A stretch of 64,000 nucleotides of DNA from positions 1 through 64,000 of the forward strand of contig JAANYP010009729.1 of the NCBI GenBank assembly GCA_020465985.1, read 5' to 3'. The stretch is from Centrapalus pauciflorus (Eukaryota > Streptophyta > Magnoliopsida > Asterales > Asteraceae). The notes under the pieces were generated by a model. That model was given only the letters and a program-made list of their open reading frames with translations. It searched no databases and had not been told where the DNA came from. Positions 35,119 to 45,303 of the stretch are shown in pieces. The translations under genes were made by a program, and so were the position numbers. The stretch's first letter is position 1. Each line of letters starts with the position of its first letter.

Positions 35119-38100
35119 AGATAACTACCGGTCCAAACAACAAGTGGTTCATCGACAGTGGTTGCTCCAGGCACATGACGGGGGAAAGAAGTCTACTCAC
35201 AGACTTCAAGGGAGGTAATAGGGGATTCGTATCATTCGCGGGTAACAAGGGTGGAAATATCACTGGAACTGGAGAAGTCACTAATGGGACGATTACTTTG
35301 GATCAAGTTTATCATGTTGATAAACTGGTTCATAATCTCATTAGTGTCTCTAAAATCTGTGATAAGAAGAACTCGGTGTTATTTACTGACACTGAGGCGT
35401 TAGTGCTAAAGCCTGGATTCAAAATTCCTGAAGAGTGGGTGTTGATGCGGGCGCCAAGGAAGAACGACTTGTACATGCTGGATATGAACAAGCCAGAGAC
35501 TTCGATGGGTCCAATTTGTCTACTATCCAAAGCTTCGGAGACGGAATCCGTACTATGGCACAGACGCATGGCTCACCTGCACCTGAGAAAGATGAATTAC
35601 ATAACGAAGCATGGACTGGTGCAGGGTGTGCCCATGAAAAGTTTTCAGTTCGAGGATAAGTGTCTACCTTGCATGAAGGGCAAACAGCACAAGAAGACCC
35701 ACAAGTCCATGAAGCAGAATTCCATAGCCTCAGCATTCGATCTGTTGCACATGGACCTTTTCGGCCCAATCAACAAAAGGAGTATCGGAGGTAGTTGGTA
35801 CTGCTTAGTTATCACCGACGATTACTCACATTTTTCTTGGGTTTTCTTTTTAGGTACGAAGGACGAGACGGCTGCAAGGCTCATCGGGTTCTTGGACCAA
35901 GTGGAGAACTCACACGGAACTAGGGTTAAATATATTCGTAGTGATAATGGAACTGAATTCAAAAACACTGTAATTGGTGTATATTGCCTATCAAAGGGCA
36001 TAGTGCATCAATTCAGTGCACCATATGAACCTCAACAGAATGGGGTGGCCGAACGTAAAAATAGAACTTTGATTGAGGCTGCAAGGACTATGCTTTCGGA
36101 TTCAAAGCTTCCTACCATGTTTTGGGGGGAGGCAGTGAATACCGCGTGCCACATTTTAAACCGAGTCCTTACAGTCAAATCATTGAACAAAACATGCTAT
36201 GAAATTTTGAATAAACGGCCACCTAACTTAACTGGATTCGAACCGTTTGGAGTACCATGCACACTTTTAAGAACAAAACATCAACCGAAGTTTGGTGAAA
36301 AGGCTGACGAAGGATACTTCCTAGGTTATGTGCCAAACTCACCAAACAAACGGGTGTTTAACAAAACAACTGGTACTGTGGAGATTGTGTATAACATTGA
36401 AGTCACAAGTTATACACATGAACCCCAAACTGGTCCGGAATGGATATTTGACTATGATAAGTTATTTGAGTCTTTTAACATTCCTCTGGATGATAATGCA
36501 GGTACAATCGAGAAGGACATGGCGACGTTGCATCTGAACGACAATGGCCAAATCTTTCCAAGGACCACGTTCGAATCTACGTCCGAGCCTACTGCGACTG
36601 TAGATGGATCTCCAGAAGTTGCTGATCAAGAGGTACCTAACACTGAGAATCAGACTCAAGCTTCAAGTTCTAACTCTGAGGAAAACGTCCGTGAGGAGGA
36701 AAATGTAGAAGCTGAGCCTGTTCCCCCTTTAGGTGAAATAGGATCCAACTTAGGAGATAATCTAAGGGTTGATGAAATAGAGACCTCTAGGATTAACAAG
36801 AACCATCCAATAGAAAGCATCATAGGAAATCCTAACGAGGGTGTGAAGACTCGGAGTAGTGTAAATAACAACACCGTGTTGTTGTCAATGATAAACGACT
36901 CCGAGGCATATCACACGTGTCTTTATTCATGTTCCATATCGCAGGTAGAGCCTAAGAATGTGCAAATGGCACTTAAGGATAACTCCTGGGTTGAAGCGAT
37001 GCAGGAAGAACTTTCACAGTTTAGGAAACTAGAAGTGTGGGAGTTAGTTCCGTTACCTCGAGGGGAGATTGCAATAGGAACCAAATGGGTTTTTAAGTGC
37101 AAAAGAGACGATCGGGGTATAGTCACGCGCAACAAGGCGAGATTAGTTGTAAAGGGTTTCAACCAAGAGGAGGGAATCGATTACAACGAAGTTTTTGCAC
37201 CAGTAGCAAGGCTAGAAGCCATTAGGTTGTTTCTAGCATTTGCCTCCTTCAAAGGCTTTAAGGTATATCAACTAGACGTTAAGAGTGCTTTCCTGTATGG
37301 GAAAGTGAAGGAGTTGGTGTATGTAGAACAACCGCCCGGATTTACAGATCCAAAATATCCTGATAGAGTCTATCGCTTAGATAAGGCTCTTTATGGATTA
37401 CATCAGGCACCTAGGGCGTGGTATGAGACTTTATCCAACCATCTTTTAAAACGGTTTTGAAAGGGGTAGGATAGATAGTACTCTATTTGTGAAGAGGAAG
37501 GGAGAACACTTTATCTTGGTACAAGTGTACGTCGATGATATCATTTTTGGATCATCAGACGAACAGATGTGCAAAATTTTCGAGAAGGTGATGAAGTCTA
37601 AGTTCGAGATGAGTGCTATGGGGGAGTTGAACTTCTTTTTAGGGTTACAAGTTGACCAAAAGAAGGAAGGGATGTTTATCCATCAAACTAAGTATGTCTA
37701 TGACATATTAGAACGGTTTGGAATGGAGGGAACTAAGTTGACTGCCCACTTCAGCACGCCGATTCAAGTGAATCACAATCTCGGGCCGGGTACTGAAAGT
37801 GATACCGATGTGGATCCGACTTTATATCGGGCCATGATTGGGTCACTTATGTATTTAACTGCTTCAAGACCTGATATTATGTTTGCTGTTTGTATTTGTG
37901 CTAGGTTTCAAGCGAATCCGAAAGAGATGCATATGAAAGCTGTGAAGCGGATTCTACGATACCTCAAGTCGAAACCGAAGCTGGGACTTTGGTATCACGC
38001 GGAGGGAGATCTAGAGTTGGAAGCGTTCACGGATTCTGACTACGGAGGATGTAGCTTGACGCGCAAATCTACAACTGGAGGTTGTCAGTTCCTAGGAGGG

Positions 38101-38484
38101 AGATTGGTATCCTGGCAATGCAAGAAACAAACATCGGTAGCCATTTCAACGTGCGAGGACGATTATGTTGCCGCTGGTAGTTGCTGCTCACAGGTTCTGT
38201 GGATACAACAACAATTGCGGGATTACGGTTTGGCTTACACTCAAACTCCTATTAGGATAGACAATCAATCTACAATTGCTATAACTAATAATCCAGTTAA
38301 ACACAGTAAAACAAAGCACATAGACATAAGGCATCATTTTATTCGTGATTGTGCTGAAAAGAACTTAATCAAACTGGTAAAGGTGGCAACAGAAGATAAT
38401 AATGCAGATTTATTTACCAAAGCGTTTGATAAGTCACGGTTTGAGTATTTAATTCAACTGAATGGAATGCGCAACCCAGAGTAA
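35112..38484 (+). pseudogene. pol: Element C pol, one frameshift
   Basis: Copia pol in the same frame as the C-terminal part of gag. 35112-37460 holds protease (FIDSGCSRHMTG), integrase finger (HRRMAH ... CLPCMKGKQ), integrase core (MDLFGP, RSDNGTEF, NGVAERKNR) and the first part of RT. Two bases are missing near 37448 relative to D. 37489-38484 then has YVDDIIFGSS and RNase H (FTDSDYGG). The RNase H motif that reads CEAEYVAAG in A is CEDDYVAAG here, so RNase H may also be impaired. There is no ATG at the N-terminus; the frame begins directly after the gag stop. Confidence 0.92.
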
Positions 38485-40703
38485 TTTGACCTTAGTAGTA
38501 GTAAGTTTATTTTATTTTATTGTAGAGTAGTAGTTTTTCTTTCTTTTCAGTAATCTGCTAATTTAGGAAAATTTCTATTTTTAGTAAGTTTCTATCTTTA
38601 GTAAGTTAGTAGGTTAGCTTATTTTACTGCTTTTCTTATGAAAAAAAATAAAAGAAAAAAAGAGAGAAAATTACAAAAATACAAAAAATGAGAATATCAG
38701 AAAAAAAAGTTAGGTCTTAGATACATAGGTTCAAAGTGACGAAACTTAGCACCGTCGTTACAGACTCTAAGTATTTAGGCTTTCACACATAATGCAACTA
38801 AATCCTAAGTGTTATACTTTATTTAGTTTGATGTGTTGGTAGGCATAATACATATAGGGAATCTCAAGGCTAATAAAATATTCTAGAAATAGTCAAGCGT
38901 GTCACTAACTTAGATATATGACCAATCGGTCTTAATTTTTATGTACAAGACATACAAACATTGAGTCTAAATGAGGTATGCAAACTTTCTGGGGATGTAT
39001 GGCAACATCAAATACATCTGAAAATGGAAAGAATAGAAATATCATGTAAAACTGAGAGTCGAAAACAAGCAACTCTGTTGTACGTAAGTACAGACCTGTT
39101 GTCTCTGTTTAGATTCGGGTTAGCAGACATGTCGCTTTGTTGTACGTCAGTACAGACATGTCACCGCTATCTGCTAACTTTAAAAGAAAACCTTAAGGCG
39201 AACTAAGACACTTTGTTGTATGAAAATACAGACTTGTGTCCGATGTTTGTCCTTTAAAGAAAGTTTGCAAATACCAACAAGTTAGAATCTTTATCTGTGT
39301 GCCTTGATCATAAAAGTATGTCTATGTCTGCGTCACGTAAGATAATTTCCTGATAAATAAAAAGGCCAAGGGATATTCCCAAATGTAGAATGTTTAAGAG
39401 GGGTAAAAATACCAACAATCGGCTAAATAGGTATGTCACGACAAACAAACAAAGGAATAAAAAATTCCTAAGTATGAAAGTTTAAGTACTGAAAGTTAGT
39501 ATCAGACATCGCTATCTGATTGAACCTTTCTTAGACTATACTCATCAAAAATATGTTGTTAAGTATTTAGCTTAGATTGTAAATTTTTCTTAAGTCTAGA
39601 TTAAATTTTTGGTCAAAATTTTATTTTACTTTATTTTATTTTATTTTTTTACCTTAGTTTATTTTATTTCATTTTAGTTTAGTTTAATTTTTTACTTAGG
39701 GAAAAGGTCAAAAGTTACTGAGGGTGCATTCAAAGTTGGATAAAATAAACAATGCGTGAACTATCTTGAGCTTAGGGTAAAAGAATTGGCATAATTTATC
39801 TGGTTACACAATACCGTAGAAAAAAGTTGGAAAAGTTGAAACTATTTCAAAATTTTCGAAATTTTTCTAAGTGTTGGTGGTTTCGAATCTAAGACAGACT
39901 CGAATAAGGAGTAATTCGAATCTGTCAGTAGATTCGAATCTTCGCTTAGACTCGAGGGTTGGTGGTATAAATAGGTTAACAGTAAGTTATTAAGTCCATC
40001 TGTTTTCGAATCTATACTATCGAATCTATCAAAGGCGATTTCGAATCTGTTCTTCGAGTCTATCGTAATCCTCCAAAACGACATTTTGTCGAGTCTCTTA
40101 CATGGTGTTTCGATTCTACAGATACATCTAGGTATAATCAACCGGATTGTACAAGATTTGTGTAGTTTTATGCACAATTTTAGACCAAATCGTCAAATTT
40201 TGAAGTTTTATAGGTCGAAATAGGGTTTTTGCTAAATTACCAAGATTGGACCTATAAAAGATCAAATTAAAAGCATAAATCAATGATTAGAACCTAGTTG
40301 AACTAATGTATGTGATTTACCAAGTTCAAAATGGTTAAAATCTTGGGTTTTTGTTGAAAACAAAACCGACGAGGACTTCGAGTCTGTTCTAGGACCTTCG
40401 AATCTGTTCATGGGTTTCTCGAATCTATCATTAGATTCGAGATGACCATGATATTCGAATCTGTCCATTAGACTCGAATAGGGACTCTTCGAATCTGTCC
40501 ATTACATTCAAATATGGACACTTCGAATCTGTTACTTTCGAATCTGTACTTTATTTATTTTGTTTAATTTAAAATTTATTAAACTTGTGGAAATTTAATT
40601 GTGTTAGATTTTGTATTTAAAAAAGTACAAAATAAAACAAATTTGAATTTAATTAAGTTTATTGATTTTTAATGAGTCTAACAGTTTTATTTATTGTGCA
40701 GAT
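38485..40703 (+). other. Pol-ORF3 spacer of element C
   Basis: No gene. Order: T/A-rich part (38485-38720), conserved block with the three hairpins (38740-39540), TTTTA-rich tract (39610-39690), TTCGAA-palindrome field (39880-40540) and an A/T-rich run into the acceptor-like site (40678-40701) before the ORF3 ATG. Confidence 0.78.
39061..39240 (+). other. Three-hairpin RNA module of element C
   Basis: Hairpins TTGTAC-GTAA-GTACAG (39078-39093), TTGTAC-GTCA-GTACAG (39140-39155) and TTGTAT-GAAA-ATACAG (39216-39231). Two loops fit the GNRA tetraloop rule. The C-G pair of the first two is T-A in the third. Outer stems: GTTAGCAGA 39119-39127 with TCTGCTAAC 39170-39178, and GACAC with GTGTC around the third. 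Each hairpin is followed by GAC(C/A/T)TGT. Confidence 0.65.
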
Positions 40704-40706
40704 ATG
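40678..40706 (+). promoter_or_regulatory. Putative 3' splice site and start codon of ORF3, element C
   Basis: CTAAC (40678-40682), T-rich tract and GTGCAG ending at 40701, then AT and the ATG at 40704. B has the same sequence; D and A' keep the GTGCAG. A spliced message would place the ATG within a few bases of the junction. Confidence 0.5.
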
Positions 40707-43700
40707 GCGGTTCGCGCTTTTGTCCCTAAGCATAATATGGTCCTTAATCCAGACAATAATATCCCTGAGGCGCAGGGTTTTCGCCAAGTTTTGGATTTCC
40801 TAGCTGAATCTAGGATTAGCTATGCTTTGTTTCATAACATTCCAATTGTAATTTCGTATGTACGCCAGTTCTATGAGCATTTACAGGTTGACTGTACTGT
40901 CACCCCGACAGTTATAAGAACCAGAATCGCTGGCCAGCCTCTAGTCTTCTCAGCAGATATGTTGCGCCAAGTTCTACAGTTGGGTTCTCAGGAACAGGAG
41001 GACGGGCCTATTGACTTCCCGTTAAGTATTAGGCAGACTGCTTTTCTGAGGATGGGATACAGTTTAGATGTGACAAAGTCGTCATACATGAAGAGTGGCC
41101 TGATTGGGCAGTGGAGATTCTTGGTGCACGTATTCATGGTCTGTTTTGCGCCGAAGAAAGCTGGCTTTGATTACATAGTGTCAAAGATCCAATCTGGAGT
41201 TATTGCATTGGTATATAATCGGAAGTTCAGCTTTTCGCAGATGTTCTTCTCGGAGTTCGTTCATCAAATTACGGCTCCAGAAAGGGAAAGATTTTTGCTG
41301 TACCCAAGATTCATAATGATGCTGATAAGGCATTTCTTGCCAGACTTGCCGCCGTCCAAATGACTCTTTGAGTGTTAATGTTATGGACAAACGGATTTTC
41401 GCTGATTGTTCCTCACACCGAGGAAGATTGGCTGTTCCTGTTGCTCGTCCATTGTTCGGAGCTATTGTGGATAGGGATTTTCAAGCCCCGGAAGATGCCA
41501 ACTGGGCAGGGGTCGTTGAGTTTCCACAACAACAACAACAGCAACAACGTCAACAACAACAACAGCCAAGAGTTCAAAGACGCCGTCAGAGACCAGCAGT
41601 GAGTCCAATCCAGGCATCAAGGCCTTCTACAAGCGAGCAGCCCCAAGCACAGGAAGCAGGGCCTTCAAGTGCAGTTCCTGATTCTGAACAAATTGCGCAA
41701 ACACTAGAAGAGATATGGGCATCAGGACCCCATGCGAACGAGGACGTGGCCGCAGCATTAGTGGGGGAGCTGCTCAGTCCACAAGAAGGAGCAGAAGATG
41801 TTCTTAGAGATGTGGATGAGTATGAGCCAGAAAGGGTTGATGAAGGCTTGACATCATCAGCATCAGAATCAGATGATATGGATGGGCAGGAGGCTGAAGA
41901 ACCTGAATCAGTGGCTGCAGATCCCAATATTCACATCGGAACCTATGGAGCTAGGTTAGTAGTGAATGAAGCAGCAGGATCGAGGAGGAGAGAAGAAAGG
42001 GAATCTGAAGATTCGGATTTTGAAGAAGAGGAGGTTGCTCCACTAGTGACGAGGCAACGGGCCAAACGTCATCGGTTCATGCAAGGGTCTTTTTCGGAAT
42101 CCACAAGTCAGCCAGAAGTTCCCCAATCCCAACCTCAAGCCACCGCTCCACCATCACCGCCACCTCAGCATCATGAACCATACATTCCACCACCATTCAT
42201 CCCATCTCCCATTCAGTCCATTCCATCTACCTCAGCCGCTTATACTGAAAATCAAAGGTTCATGCAACTCAAGGGACGTGTTGACTTTCAGCATGTCCAA
42301 ATCCTAACCCTCACAAAGGCTGTAGGCGAGCTCCAGGAGCATAATGCAAATCTTGATAGAGATAATGCCGAGTTGAGGAAGATTGTGGAAAGTGTCAGAG
42401 ATGAAAACACGGAGCTAAAATTCTTTTGTAGCTGATCAATCTTCAGAAATCCGAGCAATGAGGTCCCTCCTAGAGCAACTTATGAAAAATCTACAAACTC
42501 AGGGGGAGACGAGTTGTAAGGATCAGGAGGTACAGAGAAGAGATGATGATAATGAAGGCGATGATCCCGGTGCGAATAAAGAGATTGAGTCTGTAGATTT
42601 TCCTGCAGCTCAAGCTACACAAATTCAGGGGGAGCCAAGTACAGAAGGAGAAGTAGGAGGATCTGGAAAAGAAGCAGGTTCCTCGAGGGTTCTGGACAGT
42701 GACATGATTGATGCACTGAAGGACATAGAGGAAGAGCTTATGGATTTTGACGATGAAGAAGAAGAGTTAGAAGAAGGAGAATTTATTCCAGAGGAGGTTG
42801 TGGACTGGAAATCAGACGATGAAGTGTTGGATGATGAAGACGATCATGTCAATGAGGTTATTATCAATTCACAACCTGTCACGGAGCTATATGAAGGACA
42901 AAATCATAATGTGATTGACTTTGACTATATCAAGGTAGCCTCAGTCGAGGACAAAGAACTTGAAGAGGCCGAGAAGGAGCCATCTAGAGCTGACTCGATA
43001 AATCTTTGGTTCAAGAAAGAGGAAAAGAAAGATCGTTTGAAGATGAAGAAGAAAATGAGAGTTACAGGTGCTGGAAGCTTCTCAGGAGGCATTATAAGCT
43101 GGTTCTTTGACAAAGAACTGCAGCTATTTATCTTGAAAAGAAGAGATGGACTACAATACTTGAGGCGAACACTAAAAGCATTTAACTCATTGCCCAAGAT
43201 TGAAGTAAAGGAGCTTGCATGGAAAGAGTTAATTAATATAGGTGAAGACCAGTACGCTGAAGTCGTGGCAAGAATTATAAGGAAAGAAGGAAGATCAGGA
43301 AAGTTCGAGCGACTCAAGCCAAGGACCGGAAAGAGGGTCGAGGATCAGTCGAGAATAGATCCTCATACAGGTAGGCCATGGGCCAGGATGGTATACAAAC
43401 CTGTGAGGTGTCTAAAGAAAGTACCAATGAAATCGATGCCACAGAACGTTTTGAGCAACATGAAATGGTGGTACCTCGAGATTGACACTGCTGAAGCCAT
43501 CATGGAGGATCAAGACGAGCAGGTCATTTTGAAGGTATATGATCCACTGCATTTGATAAACCTATCAAAGGACGACCTGAAGAAGCTTCATGATCAGCCT
43601 ATCTTCTTTACTGAACCATGGAGATCTGAAGCCAGGAAGTTCCAAAAGGTAGTTAAAGTTTGTAGAGATGCTGGATTATATGCAGGTAGTAGTATATATA

Positions 43701-43714
43701 GCTCTAGTACTTAA
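40704..43714 (+). pseudogene. Element C ORF3, two frameshifts
   Basis: Homologue of B and D ORF3. 40704-41363 encodes the N-terminal domain (MAVRAFVPKHNM ... FLLYPRFIMMLIRHFLP). A frame change near 41358 leads to 41368-42435 with the Gln-rich tract, RQRAKRHRFMQG, the Pro-rich part and the first half of the coiled coil. A second change near 42425 leads to 42458-43714 with the rest of the coiled coil, the acidic stretch and the C-terminal domain (IISWFFDKELQLFILKR). The C-terminal half is more diverged from B and D than the N-terminal half. Two polypurine-tract-like runs lie inside (42500-42508 and 42626-42634). Confidence 0.88.
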
Positions 43715-43748
43715 ATTTGATGTAATGTAAATAATTAGAAGCTATCGT

Positions 43749-43760
43749 CAAGGGGGAGTC
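43749..43760 (+). other. Polypurine tract of element C
   Basis: CAAGGGGGAGTC directly before the 3' LTR TG. Confidence 0.88.
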
Positions 43761-44443
43761 TGTTGGTACACCCTGTGTGACGATAGCAGTCTAATCGATC
43801 TGCATTATGGTTTAAGTAATATTCTGAGTATTAACAAGTGTTTTGATATATATGTTTATATGTATGTTTATATGTGTTTGTCTGTTATTGATTGTGTGTT
43901 TGAACTTGATGTAACATATTACAAGAAGTTCAAACATAAAGGTCAAAGATTAACTCAAACATAAAGGTCAAAGATTAACTCAAACATAAAGGTCAAAGAT
44001 TAACTCAAACATAAAGGCTAGATTCGAATTACACAAAGGTAGACATTCGAATCTGTGATAGATTCGAATGTAGCCTTAGATTCGAATGAAGGCTAGATTC
44101 GAGAGTGTCCTTGTGGACAGACTCGAATGGGCCTTGGGCCAGATTCGAGCTTGGCCCACAACAGACTCGAATCAGGGTCTATAATTAGAGATAGACTCGA
44201 ATCATTAAGTGACTTTTAGCAGAATTCGTGAGGAATTAAGCAAAAGGCGATCTCGAGTTTATCAGCTAGGTGAGTGCCGTTTCGGAGAGAATTAGTTCGT
44301 AGGATCGTTCGTGTGTCGTTCGTTCAGCGTCTAATAGTCTCCGTGTTCCGTTGGTTGAGAGTTGTCCGTCTAACCGTCAACGAGGATTCCGCACTCATTC
44401 ACGGATCCGCGTCTAGATAGATCTTGCAGTCGTAGACCTTACA
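43761..44443 (+). repeat. 3' LTR of element C (683 bp)
   Basis: TGTTGGTACACC... to ...ACCTTACA. It is longer than the 5' LTR because of a repeated TATGTTTATATG (43849-43876) and a 25-bp tandem repeat, 3.5 copies at 43931-44017. It lacks about 40 bp present in the 5' LTR next to that repeat. TATA-like CTATAATTA is at 44179-44187 and the donor GT at 44270. Confidence 0.94.
43931..44017 (+). repeat. 25-bp tandem repeat, 3.5 copies, in C 3' LTR
   Basis: The unit starts CAAACATAAAGGTCAAAG. Copies lie at 43931-43955, 43956-43980, 43981-44005 and a partial one at 44006-44017. Only one unit exists at this place in the C 5' LTR. Confidence 0.92.
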
Positions 44444-44646
44444 AATAAGCGATCTCGAGTTTATCAGCTTGGTGAGTGTTCTTTCGGAGAGAATCAGTTC
44501 GTAGGATCGTTCGTGTGTCGTTCGTTCAGCCTCTGATAGTCTCCGTGTTTCGTAGTTGAGAGTTGTTTCCGTCTACCCGTTAACGAGGATTCCGCACTCG
44601 TTGACGGCTCCGCGTCTAGAGAGATCTCGTAGTGGTAGACCTTACA
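44444..44646 (+). repeat. 5' LTR of element D, 3' part only (203 bp)
   Basis: Begins at AATAAGCGATCTCGAG, which corresponds to about 57214 in the D 3' LTR, and ends GTAGACCTTACA. The TATA-like box and U3 are missing. The donor-like TTGGTGAGT (GT at 44472) is kept. The upstream neighbour is the complete C 3' LTR in the same orientation. Confidence 0.93.
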
Positions 44647-44661
44647 AGTGGTATCAGAGAC
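44647..44661 (+). other. Primer-binding site of element D
   Basis: AGTGGTATCAGAGAC after the LTR end, complementary to the initiator-Met tRNA 3' end apart from the outermost bases. Confidence 0.9.
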
Positions 44662-45303
44662 AGCGGAGTGTTCTTCGTGTTCTTCATGTTCATCTAGATA
44701 CATTCTAGGTTTCTTGACGCTAGTTGGACGGTTTTTCTCTCAAAATCGTGTTTTCAAGCTTAGCAAATTCTTATTCGGGAAACACTTTGTGGTTTTTCAC
44801 GTTTTTGATCGAAATCATTGTTTTTCGTTGGAAAAATAGTGATTTAATCTGCAAAACGTCAAAAAATCAAAGTGTTAGCCGTTTTTCGAGTTTGCAGCGC
44901 TCGAATCTAATAGGGGTAATTAGGGTTTCACTTAGTGTCGAGTCTAACCAAAATCCTCTCCTTTCGAGTCTGTTTCAGAGGGTTTCGAATCTACCTAGTT
45001 TCGAGTCTGTTGCTTCATTCGAATAGGATCTCGAGTCTAGCTTAGTTTCGAGTTTATTTCGAGTTTAGCTTAGTTTCGAATAGGGGTTCGAATCTGCTGT
45101 AGTTTCGAGTGTGTTTGCCTTCGAATCTAAGGACTGTTCGAATCTGACATAATTTCGAGTTTAATTGAATTATAACACTTAATCGAATTTAATCCCAAAT
45201 AAATTGAATCTGATTACATTCGAATCTACCTAGATTCGAAAGAATTAATTCACATTAGTTTTGAATTAAATTAATTAAGGTAAATTCAATTACTTTCGGA
45301 AAG
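44662..45303 (+). other. Untranslated leader of element D
   Basis: No gene. TTCGAATCT/TCGAGTCT motifs are dense from about 44890 to 45245. The first 200 bp after the primer site is free of them. Confidence 0.8.

Larger units (their letters stand above)
30891..44443 (+). mobile_element. Element C: complete-length Sirevirus-type copia element (13.55 kb)
   Basis: Both LTRs, primer site, polypurine tract and all three ORFs are present in order, but each ORF carries at least one frameshift. The LTRs differ by insertions (657 against 683 bp). The flanks do not match: CTAGT on the left, AATAA on the right, the latter being inside the LTR of element D. This suggests that C arose by, or was later altered by, recombination between elements. 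Confidence 0.92.
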
